From Heterocephalus glaber (lineage: Eukaryota; Chordata; Mammalia; Rodentia; Bathyergidae): a DNA stretch of 64,000 nt. Of this stretch, positions 1 through 11,800 are shown piece by piece. The DNA lies in contig NW_004624748.1 of the NCBI RefSeq assembly GCF_000247695.1, forward strand, positions 2,742,769 through 2,806,768, given 5' to 3'. The notes beneath the pieces are model-generated. The model worked only from the letters and a program-made list of their open reading frames with translations, ran no database searches and was not told the DNA's origin. Position numbers and translations under genes: made by a program. The number at the start of each line of letters is the position of its first letter. Positions within the stretch are counted from its first letter, which is position 1.

Positions 1-143
1 TTCCCTTTGGGGTTGCTGTAGGTGATCTGGAAGTCTGGTTTTGAGACTTATTTATGTGTTTTCTCATTTCGACTGGGGTAGCGGGCTGCTGTTGACACCC
101 TGCATGGATTACCTCCTCTGAGCTGGGAGAGGTGGGACAGGGG

Positions 144-280
144 CTGGGATCAGCGGTAGGGATGGTGGCCCAAAAGCCCTTTACTGTGGGCTGGGAGCAG
201 CGGAAGGGATGGTGGCCAGGAAGCCCCTTCCTCTGGATCAGGTGCAGTGGGACAGTGGCTCAGAAGCCCCTACCTCTGGG
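144..280 (+). repeat. Imperfect 47-bp minisatellite, about 3 units
   Basis: Units start at 144 (CTGGGATCAGCGG...), 191 (CTGGGAGCAGCGG...) and about 238, each carrying GGGATGGTGGCC- and AAGCCCC-like blocks; the third is more diverged. The block is GC-rich inside AT-rich flanks. Its source, possibly an LTR or L1 5' region, is not recognised. The short open frames here are chance. Confidence 0.6.
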
Positions 281-1459
281 CCAAGAGCGGCAGGACTCAG
301 TACCATGGTCTGGTGGTCCGGTGTCCTTTGCGTCATTGGAGTGTGGAACCAGGTGGCTGTACAGAGGAGCAGGGAGAGGGGTGTCCAGTGGATTGTTGCA
401 GGGGTGTGGGCTGATTTGGAATGTTCTGTGGGACTTGCGACCTTGGTAGAGTGTCCCGAAGTATTCTTTTTTAAAATGTTGCATCACTAATGCTCCTGTT
501 GGCACAATTCAGTACATTGTGGAACAATTCTAAGTGACAAAAGCCATTGTGTCAGTTTAGCAGTACTGCTCTCCGTCCTCGCCAAGGAGTCAAAAAATAA
601 AGGATGTTTCTTATAACTCATAGTATCCCAAAATTGATAAAATACAGTATTTTCAAAGCAATACTCTAAGAGTCTTATTAAATGACCAGGGTCTACTGAT
701 ATATCATATTCTCATTATCTGTTTATCTGTCTCTTATCTTTCCATCAATTATCTGAGGACATACCATAGTCTGTCACATATTAGGTGTGCAATTCATGTT
801 AAGAAAATAACTGAAATGTTCATGCTTTTTCAGAAGAAAAACCATTCCTCTCTGATCTTAATTCTCAATTAGAGTATGTCCATTTGCAGAGCTGATCTTG
901 AACTGAGAGTTCAAATATTACTGTGAAACACTGTTCATTGGGAAGATCCAATTTCTTTTTACTAGTAGTCCCCACTAGCATTTTTTTCTAATATTAGTGT
1001 GTTCAAAATTAAAGTTCCTTCTGTATGTATGATCTGATTACCTTGTCTGCATAGTTTTTTATATCTAATATTTTATGCTTATTACTTTTACATGTGTTTT
1101 GAGATTCTTAACATCACTGATTATTTTGATCTGAAAGAGAATAGTAGAGAGCTGAGGAAATGATTAAGACAGTCAAAAGAAACTCTTATTAGGTTACATA
1201 AGGAACACTAGGTTCATCTGATTTTTCTGTTCAGATGACACATCCAGATACCATAAGACAGGGGATTGCAATATAATTATTTTTAAACTGTGTTACCCTG
1301 TTTAATTGGTTTAAAGTAATTTAAAAGGACCCCAGTTGGTTCCTACAAATGAATCTAACTCATCAGTTCTTAATTCTGTTAGAGTAGCTCCATTTCAACA
1401 ATTTAGGCTATTGTTCATGCTGGAGTTGTCATTCTTTCAGGAGCTTCCATATACTTTAT

Positions 1460-1587
1460 TTTTGAGACAGGGTCTTGCTGGCCTTGAACTCACTGTGTAG
1501 CCCAGGCTGGCCTTGAACTCGCAGTGATCCTCCTGTCTCTGCCTCCCAAGTTGCTAGGATTACAGGCATGCACCACCACACCTGGCC
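1460..1587 (-). repeat. B1 SINE
   Basis: The reversed B1 reads from GAGACAGGGTCTTGCT through two CTGGCCTTGAACTC blocks to the ACCACCACACCTGGCC 5' end. The double block reflects the rodent B1 internal duplication. Confidence 0.9.
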
Positions 1588-1656
1588 TTACATATGCTTT
1601 TAATTTATTCCCTTTTAAGAGCACCTGGATACCATTCCTTTAAAAATAGCAGCAAA

Positions 1657-1815
1657 GTCAGGTGTGGTGGCACACATCTGTAATGCCAGCACACAGGAGG
1701 CTGAGGCAGGAGGACTGCCATGAGTTTAAGGGCAGCCTAGGCTACAGAGTTAGTTCAAGGCCAGCCTGGAATACATAGTGAGACCCTGTCTCAAGAAATA
1801 AACAATAACAAAAAA
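1657..1815 (+). repeat. B1 SINE
   Basis: The B1 starts TCAGGTGTGGTGGCACAC, contains GAGGCTGAGGCAGGAGGA and the duplicated 'aaggccagcctgg' unit, and ends GAGACCCTGTCTCAA with an A-rich tail. Confidence 0.9.
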
Positions 1816-4800
1816 ATACAAAAACCACAAAGAGAAAGTATTCTTCATATATCTCTTCAGACTAGTGCCCTCCCAGAAAAATCTTCCCTAAACCCTGGGA
1901 CTGCAATAGCACAGGGTAGTACTAGTTTTCCCTCTAGCCTTGCAAGAATTCACTGTTTCTTCTGCTGTCTGATGAAATAGTTGGCTTGGATTTAGGGGTC
2001 ATGTTTTAGAAAGAAATAAGCTTGAATATAACCAGAATTTTTTCTAGAATCACAGAAAGTGACTGAGAGACTAATTGTTCTCATCTTTTGCTTAACTACA
2101 GGGCCAAAGTTCACTGAGGAACAGTGGGAATCTCTACTATTATTTAGTTTTTATTTTTTTTGCCAAACATAGTTAAATTCAAGTAATTTAAACATATGTC
2201 ACAAATTTATGTTAAATATATTGGTGATCACATTTACATTTCCAGCCCTCTCCTTTTATTGTGCAGAGTTTAGCCGTTTTTAAGAAATGAATCAACTCTA
2301 AGGGTATGTGACAAGCACTACTAGATGTTAGATATGCCTGTTATTCTTATATATTAAGAATGGAGTTACCAGTTTTATTTGTAAGATTCACCTAAAAAGT
2401 TTTAAAAAAACGAGATATCATGCTACTGAATTATTTTTCTCTGGGTATGGACACTTGGTTTCTCTTTTCCCCCCCCCAAAACTATGGGTAATGTTGATCT
2501 GTATCTCTCAGGTAAGAACCAGTTTTAAGCCATTATCAACCAGTAGCTAAATTGTTAACCAGAATCACTAAGAATAAACTTGACCTATTTGACAATTTGT
2601 CAAGGGACACTTGTCAATGTTTCCTGGTTTCTGAAGGCCTCTAAATTTGCTGCCTTTGTATATCCAGATTTTCCGGTGTGTCCTAGGGCCTTGCCTTCAA
2701 GCACTTTAGGATTCCTGAACCGGAAACCTCATCTTTGATCTCAGGTTGGTATCATAACCATGGGTTCTAGTTATATGGTCTAGGTTGACTCTCCAGACTT
2801 GGCTCTTTGTATCTTTGCATCTAATCATGTCTCCACTATACAACTCCACTTATGGACTTTAATGTGACAATTTGCCAGTATCACTCACTGAGTCACAGAA
2901 GAGCTGCTATGTTTCTATTGGAAAATGATATTAAATAAGTATTGTAAGTAAGGTCATTATTAATGTGTGCTAATGTATTTCAATACACTAGTTTGATGGA
3001 CTACAAACATTGCTTTGTGCTTTGTTCTTAGTACCCTAACTGGAACCCTTCAATTTATAGGGAAACTTATTTTTTCTTAGCTTGGAATAAAGCTAAAGGT
3101 AGACCTAACCTATTCTTCTGGATCTTATACTATTCTTCATGCATCTGGTGCTTTATCTTAGCTGAACTTCACTGTTCCCCAGGAAGCCATTAGCAATGCC
3201 ATCTGACTTTCTTCACATATCCCATGCCCAGGGTTTTTTCACCAGCTGCTTCTTCCTTTAACCATATCCAAATTTTATCTATCAAATCCTGGCTAATGTA
3301 CAGGAAAATGAAATTACTATGATCCTAGAGAACATGTTTTCAGACAGGTAAGAGTCCACAGACTATAGATGAAAGCACTGACAAATGAAAGCTGCCCTGT
3401 ATGAAAATTATCTGAATGACCACTTTGAAAGAAAATTCTGTTTATCTGTTAGTTTGTATATTGCCATAGAACTCAGATTCATCATATCTACAACCCCATT
3501 TGGAGAAACACTATTATAAAGCCCAAACACATTGACCTTGGAAAATTTTTTTGCATCATCCCAAAGCAACAATTTTTTCCCCTTATTTATTATCTAATCA
3601 CTTTCTGCTTTACAGTGGGTAATAATGAACATGTAATATTTTCCTAGAAAACTATAAGTCCTTTGAAGGCAAGGACCACATTTTGTTTTTTAAATCACCA
3701 TACCTAGACATAGCAGGTCTTCTGCAAACTGTCAGACTTGTAGCCTTTGCCATATTGTAGCCCAAATCAGTAAGATTTTGTAGTCTAAATCTCTTAAAAA
3801 TATCACATGTTGTCTAGTCCACACTCACAGGACATGTTTCTGAAACAGCCCTAACATAAGTTAACAAAGTTTTAGACATTGTCCTAAATATCAGGAAAAG
3901 TCCAAGTCACAAAATGCAGATTTTTGAGTGCCACAAAGCATGCCCCTTCTGTGTTAATGTTAAGAGGTGCACTTTAAATGATCATTAGGCAAATATAAGA
4001 ATTTCAGGGTAAAGAATAGAATCCAGATATGCAGGACTAGTGGGAGAGTCGCTACAAAGATCTAGCCTTTTAAGGGATGTAGGACCCTAATTCAACTTGT
4101 ATGTAAGGCAGCGTCTCAGTTTTCCAACTACATCTATCCGAGAAAACGATTTCTGACTTGGAGGAACGGATTGATGACTTCAGTAAAACGACTGTAGTTT
4201 CCCTCATATAGTATTTGGAATGAGTTTGAAAGGACAGGGTTACAGGGGAACCCTCTCTGGGTCACTTGGGCAAGCCGAAGTCAGTTTTTTCACTTTAAAA
4301 TAAGGGTAACTGATTACTTGCTGAAGTTCAACTTTTAAAACTGATACTCTACTGCCTTAACACGGCTAGCGGAAGGTATCTCTCTGGGTGGGAACGGTTA
4401 TGTTTTCAGGCCACATGTGAGTTTACCCCTATAGTTCTGGGGTTGGATGAGGAAAAAGTGTTCCCTTTTGGTGGGTCCTCTCATGAGACTGGCCCCTGGC
4501 TTGCTATAGGGCCAGTCTCTGGCCGACCCCGGGGCAGGGAAGGCGCGCCCTCGAGGGAGAGGAGTGTGACTGGCGGAGATTAGTCCGGGCCATAAACAAC
4601 CTCTCACTTCCCTTCCCCCGCAGCCCGCCCGCGCTGGGCCGGCCCTCCGAGGCCCAGGAACTTCCCCGGTGACCGCGGGGCACCCAGCCTTCCGCGGAAG
4701 GTCGACCGCGAGTCCGTCCCCGGCCCCTAATCGGGGGTTTGTTCACTCTACTCAGCCTTCCTCACTTGTCCAAGCTACAGCGACCTCGGGGAGGAGGCCA

Positions 4801-4986
4801 GGTCGACCTCCACTTCCCTTCCCCCGACCCCTATCACCTCCAACAGCTAAGGAAAGGCCGGCAGACCTGACGCGCAGGCTCACAGCCACAGCCGCCCTGC
4901 GCGCGCCGACGCAGCCCCCACACCCACTCCGCGCCCCTTCGGTGGGCGGTGCCCACCCCTTCCCGGAGCCCGCCTCCTCGTCTGCC

Positions 4987-5038
4987 GGCCCTCGCGCCCG
5001 GCCCTCGCGCCCGGCTCTCGCGCCCGGCTCTCGCGCGC
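4987..5038 (+). repeat. 13-bp GC-rich tandem repeat, 4 copies
   Basis: Four adjacent 13-bp units fit GGCYCTCGCGCCC (4987-4999, 5000-5012, 5013-5025, 5026-5038). The first two are identical; units 3 and 4 share a C-to-T change, and unit 4 also changes its end to CGC. Each unit has two CpGs. Confidence 0.85.
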
Positions 5039-5147
5039 GCCCGACGCCCCGCCTCCGCGCGTGCTCAATAACTGTCCTGGGAGAGGGCCTACAAGCTTCC
5101 CCCGCCCCTGAGCTGTTTGAATATGCTAATTAGAGGATAGAGAGTAC

Positions 5148-5178
5148 CCAATAGATCAGAGGGGCTGTGCATCACGTG
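5148..5178 (+). promoter_or_regulatory. CCAAT box and CACGTG E-box pair
   Basis: CCAAT at 5148-5152 (NF-Y type) is followed 20 bp later by CACGTG at 5173-5178 (USF/MYC/TFE family type) in the core of the island, about 600 bp before the start codon. This is assigned by motif match only. Confidence 0.4.
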
Positions 5179-5768
5179 GTACGGGGACGTGTCAGGGGGT
5201 GGAGCCCCTGCAGCCCCTGCCCGAGTTAAAACCGGAGTGTGAGAGAGAAAAGCGCTTCAGTAGCGAGAGGGGCCGAGAAAGTGGTGATACCGCCGGGGTG
5301 CGGAGGGAGTCTCTGAAACTTCTCCCAACAGCCCCAGGGCCAATCTCCCCTCAGCCCACTCCCCTTTTCGCTAGCTCCCTGGTCCCCACTCCCTGCACCG
5401 GGGGTGGGGTGGGGAGCCAGGCCCGTCTCCCGCGGGGACACATATAGGGGCTGGGAGCGGGGACGGGACCCCCAGGCAGGGGGGACGGACCGACAGACAG
5501 ACGGCCGGGCGTCCGCCCCAGCGGGCAGGCAGGCAGGAGGAGGCGGAGAGGGGGTTACGACGGGGAGGACTGGGTCTGGGGAGTTTCCTCTCAACTATCG
5601 GGGGAGAAACTCCCCGCAGCAGAGGAAAGACCCAGACGGTGTTTTCCTCCCGGGGACCACGCTTCCCCGCCCCGCGTAGCGGCGGTCGCCGCCACCCCAC
5701 CGGTGCCTCCACTTCCACCATCTCCTTTTTCTCCACCACCTCGGGCCCCGGTGTCCCCGGCCAGCACT

Positions 5769-5879
5769 ATGCCCATCTTACTGTTCCTGATAGACACGTC
5801 TGCCTCTATGAACCAGCGCAGCCATCTGGGCACCACCTACCTGGACACGGCCAAAGGCGCGGTAGAGACCTTCATGAAG
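5769..5879 (+). CDS. INTS6: INTS6 coding exon 1 (residues 1-37)
   Basis: This 111-nt coding part of exon 1 encodes 37 complete codons from ATG to ...AVETFMK, followed by the donor gtaccg (phase 0). It holds the first beta strand and the DTSAS half of the VWA metal site. No ATG occurs in the roughly 320 bases before the start, so there is no upstream AUG in the likely leader. The exon lies inside the CpG island. Confidence 0.97.
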
Positions 5880-8800
5880 GTACCGACAGACCGAGTCCGG
5901 GAGGCGACCCCGGCCCCAGCGGCCCGCGAGCGGCAGGGTGGGGGGAGGGAGGACGGCCGGGGGCGGCGGGGCGGGGGTGTCGGGGACCTGACTGCGGGCG
6001 CTGCCGGGCGCGGGGACCCCCTCCCCCACCGCGCGGGCGGGCGGGCGCTGTGAGAGGGGCTCGGCCGGGGCCCGGCTTGGGCCGCGGGCGGTGTGCGGGG
6101 AGCGATCTGTGTGTGTGGGGCGGCGTGGAGGGGCGGCCGCTGCGTGTGCGGTACTGTGGGGGCGGCGGGGCCACTGGGCGCCCCTTCTCCTGGTAACCTC
6201 GCCTCTGTGCTTCCCTCTCGCCCGCCCCGTTTCTCTTCTGTCCCGCAGCTCCGTGCCCGGGACCCTGCCAGCAGAGGGGACAGGTATATGCTGGTCACTT
6301 TCGAAGAGCCGCCCTATGCTATCAAGGTAACAGCCCTCGCCCTCCCCCTTCCCTTCCCTTCCCTGTTCCTTCGTCGCCCGCCCTCCCCCCTCACCCTTCA
6401 TTATGCTCCCCTCCCCCACGGCCGTGCTCCCGGCGCCGAGGTCTCTTCCCCTGTGGGCTTCCGCCCCCACCCTCGCTCGGGAGCGTCCTGGCGCGGTGCG
6501 GAGTCGCCTGGCCACCGCCGTCCCCTCCCGGGCCCCGCTCGGCCCGGCGGCGGCGGCGGCGGTGGCAGCGGCGGCGCTGCGATCAACATGGCCGACATTT
6601 CCCCTCCGCGGCGTGAGCGGCAGCAATGAACTGTGGGGGATATTTATTCAAGTTAGCCGGAATGACAGCCGGGCCCGACCGTGCGGAGCCTCGGTTTGCA
6701 TTAAAGGGGAATCAGCCGGGCTGGCAAGGGGCCCGGTGGGGGCTGCGAGGCTTGACCATCTCCATCGTCTGTCCTAAGAGGGCCACCAGCCGGTGGGACA
6801 AGCTGTGGGTCAACTTCAGAAGTCCTCCTCCCATCTGCTTTCCACTAGTCCCTTCGCACCCCCAGTTTTTGGGTAATAAGTAGTAAATTTCTCAGAGAAG
6901 TTACAAAATGTTAAGCCCATTAACTACCAGAAGGTATAGAACAAGCGGGTTTATTCCTGGCCACCCTTGGAAGAGTTTTATTAGCAGAGACAATATTAAC
7001 ATAACCAAACTATTCTAACCAAAAGTGAAGTTAACCTGCCAACCCAAAGTGAAGCACTTGGTGAACAGATTATAAAGGCTGTCCGTGTGTACGTAGCTTT
7101 GAAAGATGGGAAAAATTTTTTTAAATTTTTCTTTTCAGGCCGGATGGAAGGAAAACCATGCAACGTTTATGAATGAACTGAAAAACCTTCAGGCAGAAGG
7201 ACTTACGACTCTTGGCCAATCTCTAAGGACAGCTTTTGATTTATTAAATTTAAATAGATTAGTAACTGGCATAGACAACTATGGGCAGGTAGGTTGAATA
7301 TTAAGGTGGAAAAAATAGTTGATTTTTTATTTTTTTGATTGAAAAACAGTCCAGTCCAAAATTAAATGACAGCAAATTCGAGTAAAAAACATTTCAGATT
7401 GAAATTAGTATACACGTAGTTCACAGGTGAAACTATGCAGTTTTGTGTCTCATTTTTTCCCCTTAAAATGCTTCTGTAGTCAGAATTAGACTCTTAAATT
7501 CTTTGCTATGAAGTTCATATGAATTTGATTTTCAGTTCCTGAAAGTTCACTGAAGACAAAAGGAAAAGTACCCTACTTCATATTCAGTTAGTTTGATACT
7601 CTACCTGTAGAACACCTGTGCTTACACTAGTTCATTAGTGGTCTTCGTTTCTATATTAGTAGAAAATGTTAGAAGAAATACTTTTGGCTGTTTCTTCAGG
7701 ATTTGTGTGACTATTCTGAAAGGTAAGATTTTCATTGGAGTATAGTAATTGAGTACATTAAGATTTCCCCAGTTTTCATGCATACAGCATTTCGCAACTA
7801 TTGCAGGAGGAATTCTGAATTAATTGGCGTGTCCAGAGTTTTCTTTTTAAACTTCAGACCCTTGGAACAAAAGTAATCTGAAGTATATAAAAGAACCTTT
7901 CTTTGTGTCCTTAACACCCTCACATCTCTGCTTTCATCTGTTTGAGGAAGAAGCAAGAGCTTTAAATCGTGTAGATTTACTAAGTAATGTGAGGTGGTCC
8001 ATTATAATTTTTTTATACCTATCCTGAAAACAAAAAGATACTGAAGAGAATGTAATGCTGCACACAACAAAGGAATAGTAAACCCCAGGAATTAATTTTC
8101 TTTTTCATGTGTAGTGCTGGGGATTGAATCCAGGGCCTTTGCACTGACCTACATTCTATGTCTTACCTTTTTTGGTTTTTTTTGAGACAGTCTCACTGAA
8201 TTGTCCAGGCTGACCACAAGACTTTTGATTTTCTTGCCTCACTCTCCCAGAGTGCTGGGATTATAGGCATGTTCTACCACTCCTGGTTTAGGAATTCCGT
8301 TCCTAAGTTATGGTGCAAGCACTATTACCATAATAATATATTTAGCTATAGTTTGTGTTCTTTTCTCGAGTTCCATAATGCATAGTTTCATATGTTTCAG
8401 GGAAATTCTTCCTGTGAATACAACTTTTATTTGTTTTATATAGGAGGAAATGGAAGTGTTTCTTTGGTTTTAGAAGTTGTATATTTTACTTTAGGATAAC
8501 TCTTTGGAACCTTTAGTTCTGTAGCATTTAAAATCACATTGCAATCTAAGATGACTTCTTTGCGTTTCATTTCCATCATTTAGTTAGGCAAGTTTGTATT
8601 TTCTCAGCACATTACCTTTTCTTTCTGGTGTTTTATGTTTTAACTCTTTGCAACTTGGTCTGTTTTTTGTAAAATAATCTTTCATATTCCTTTGTTATAA
8701 GTATAGTCTTTTATTGCTTGAGGTTTTGATCAAACTCTTGAGTTCAGAGAACATTTGAAGCTTGCCATTATTTACCTTATTTGGTCATCAGGTTGTCAGT

Positions 8801-11800
8801 ATATAGCAGAAGTAATAACTTCCTGCTTTTTTTTTTTTTTGCATCACATTTCATAAATGGGAGCACCATTAGGACACATACATTGACCTCCTACTACATA
8901 CTAAAATGTTTCTTAGCATCCTTCCTTAGAAAAACCACTTGTCATAGAGAGGCTGAGGATGTTTGTAATTTAAACCTGTATTTTCCTTCTTCTAGTTACC
9001 ATCTTCAAACAGAACACTTTACTTCTTGTTTATAAATCTAAAAAAAATATTTGAGATTGAAGGTGGTCCTACTTTGCTGACCACTTTGACCAGGAAAAAA
9101 GCTTGGAAATTGGGACATTTTTGCACGTAAGGGTTTATTGGTTAAACCAGAGGCAGAGATTTTGTTTTGATACATAAGCCAGCATGTAGGGGATCAATAT
9201 GTCCTGGATTGGTACCTAAAAGTGAAACTTGCATTAAAATAATTTAAGAAACTACAATTTATGAGTGAAAGTGATTATTTGAGTAAATTGTTTAATAAAA
9301 GAATATCTTTTTAGCTTTTTCTTTCTGGTACTGGGGATCAAACTCAGGACCTTGTGCTTTTGAGGCAGAGGGAGTGGCCAAAGAAAATATCTTTCTGAAA
9401 AATTTTTTTCAACATAGAACTTTTTTTAAGTCTCAGATATTTAATATATCATTCTTGTGTTTTCTTTGTAAAAGTACTTTTAAGTCTGTTTCCTGTGGAA
9501 TATTTTATTCTGTAACCTTAGTGTTTTTATGTAAGTACTTCATGCTCTGTACTAAGATCAGTGAAGCCCACAGCACTAAATACTTGTATATAGTCTCAGT
9601 AGTTGGAGGAAATGAAAATAGGTGACTTTAGATGGAAGAGATAGCATGTTTATTTTGCAGAGCATCTAAAAAACTAAGTTTCTGAATTAAGTACAATATC
9701 ATGTGTTTATATTTGTGTATTTACATAATCCTTTATAGGCACATACATGATTTTTTCATAACTAATTGTAAGAGTTAATATCCATGTTGCACTTACTAAT
9801 TTAGTTAGCATTCTTAATTCTTCGAGTATTCAGTAGGAAGCTTAGAATTTGTAGGACATCAGTAAAGTTAATATAGCTAGGAAAAAAAATAATGATTCTT
9901 AGTGAATGTTTTCCTCAAGCACTTTGGATATCTCACTAAAGATTTCTCTGCCTGTACCTGTAAAAGTTTTTATAAATATTTAATTTTTATAATCAGTAAC
10001 ATTTGCTGATAGTTTTAGTCAGGGCACAATGTGTAGCCTCTACTCTTTTTTTTGTTGTTTTTTATTTGTTTTTTTTAAATACATTTTATTTTATCCCATT
10101 CCCCCCTCAAGACCCCCTCCCTTCCCTAAGTACAAAAATTTTGTTTCAATTTTTTTCCTTCTATTTTCACTTTGTTTTCTTGTTACTTTCTTTTCTCCCT
10201 AGTTACTCTTTGTTTGTTTGATACCAGGGTTCAAACTAGGGAGTTTGCACTTTCCAGGCAGGTGCTGGAACCACTGAGCTAAATCCCCAGCCCTTCCCTA
10301 GTTACTCCTTATACCATCACCTAACTTTTTTTTTTTTTTTTTTGGTACTGAAGATCAAACTCAGGATCTTGCACTTTCAAGGCAGGCAGCGGCACCACTA
10401 AACTAAATCCCTGGCCCTAGCATCACCTTACTAATTGCTTATCATTGCAGGTCAATTCAATACTTTTTTTTCTACATATGTTCAACAGTTTCAAGCAGTA
10501 CTGATGCTTCAACAGCCACTGAAAATCTGATCCAGCCCAAATATGTAAAATCAGGAAATACATAAAGTTTTAGATAATTATTAAAGTTTTTAGTATATGT
10601 GCTGCTGAAGCAAGCACCAGCTTATGTTTTGTTTGTTTGTTTTGTTTTGTGTTTTTTTGGTACCAGGGATCGAACTCCGGAACTTGCACTTTCGAGGCAG
10701 GTGCTGGAACCACTGAGCTAAATCCCTGGCCCAATTATTAAAGTTTTATATTTTGAATGTTAATCAATTTATTTTCATACTGTTGAAATTTCTGTTTTTC
10801 TATCAGTGTTTTCAACTTCTTTTTTGTTTTAATTAGGTTCCAGGTTGAATTATCTGCTAATTTATTTTTCCCCAGTACCAGGGATCAAACTCAGGACCTT
10901 ATGCTTGCCAGGCAGGCACGGTGCCACTGAGCTATGTCCCTGGCTTATCTGCTAATTTAAATCTTACTCTGGCTTGCAAGTCATCATTTTTGTCACTGGC
11001 CTGACTCTACACTGCAACGCCTCAATATACTAGTACTGATTAGAGTGTTACATTAGATCATTAAGAATGGTACCTGATCTGCTGTGTGCTCTGGGTGGAG
11101 CCAATCCTTGGACAATACCTTAAAAGGAGATAAAATGGGTTTAATTTTTCTGAGAATTTAAAACACTATTCATTGAAAAATGATGGCTTTTGGGTAAGAT
11201 CAAATTGAATGATTTAAAAAAAAAATTGAATGATCCTTACGGAGAATTTTACCTCCATTTATTCTTGAGCTTAAGGATCTACTTGTGAATTTTGCAAATA
11301 ATCCAGGTAGAATTCTAATGTTAACTGCGTTTTTCTTTTTACTCAGGTAGTGCTCGTGTTTGTCGCCTGACATGGAGTTCACTAATGGAAGCAAAATTTT
11401 ACCAAACGCTTCTGTTCGTGAACTGAATTGTTCACGAACAGAAGCATTTGTGAACTGAGATATTACTGTACAGACTGGTTTTAACATTAATGGATGAAGT
11501 ATTGCCATTTGGAATTTAAGTTTCCCTTAGACTAGCAACAAAAAGTTTGGCATAATGTTATAGATATCTTTTCAAACTAAAGTACCTGAATATACTCCTG
11601 TGCTGAACATGAACTGGGAAGATAGTACTCAGTATTTTGTAAATTTAGTTTTAATTTTTTTCTTTTTTGAGACATAGTCTCACTATGTAATTCAAGTTGA
11701 CCTTGATGTCTCAGCCTCTCATATCAATTTTTATTTTTTTTTGGTACCAGGGATCAAACTCGGGTCCTTGCGCTTGCGCAGCAGGCAGCGAAACCACTGA

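Larger units (their letters stand above)
1..4519. other. Upstream flank: two B1 SINEs and a minisatellite, otherwise nothing recognised
   Basis: Apart from the minisatellite and the B1 elements at 1460-1587 and 1657-1815, the stretches 285-1459 and 1816-4519 are AT-rich with no exon, RNA gene or repeat I can name. A homopolymer C run is at about 2470. No neighbouring gene is visible. Confidence 0.6.
4520..6760 (+). promoter_or_regulatory. CpG-island promoter of INTS6
   Basis: GC content and CpG density rise sharply from about 4520 and fall after about 6760, covering exons 1 and 2, intron 1 and the first part of intron 2. Inside are a GC box (CCCGCCCC, 5101-5108), an octamer-like ATGCTAAT (5123-5130), a CCAAT box (5148-5152) and a palindromic E-box CACGTG (5173-5178). 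I see no convincing TATA box placed for the start codon, which fits a CpG-island housekeeping promoter. The exact start site cannot be read from sequence. Such islands are often divergent, so an antisense lncRNA starting leftward is possible but unproven. Confidence 0.8.
6327..7138 (+). other. INTS6 intron 2
   Basis: This 812-nt intron (gtaaca...ttttcag) is a CpG-island shoulder up to about 6760, then AT-rich. Apart from the CGG run and YY1-like site, nothing is recognised. Confidence 0.85.

Noticed and set aside
5703..5768. N-terminal extension of INTS6 from an upstream in-frame GTG
   Set aside because: The frame is open upstream, but only a near-cognate GTG is present. The known family start [15 protein letters not shown] coincides with the first ATG, which has A at -3.
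4398..6629. Many overlapping GC-rich open frames on both strands around the CpG island
   Set aside because: They are Pro/Arg/Ala/Gly-rich, overlap exons and introns of INTS6, and show no domain. GC-rich sequence lowers stop frequency.
10588..10617. Functional U6 snRNA gene
   Set aside because: Only the first ~30 nt of U6 are present, without the rest of the RNA, a proximal sequence element or a TTTT terminator in the right place.
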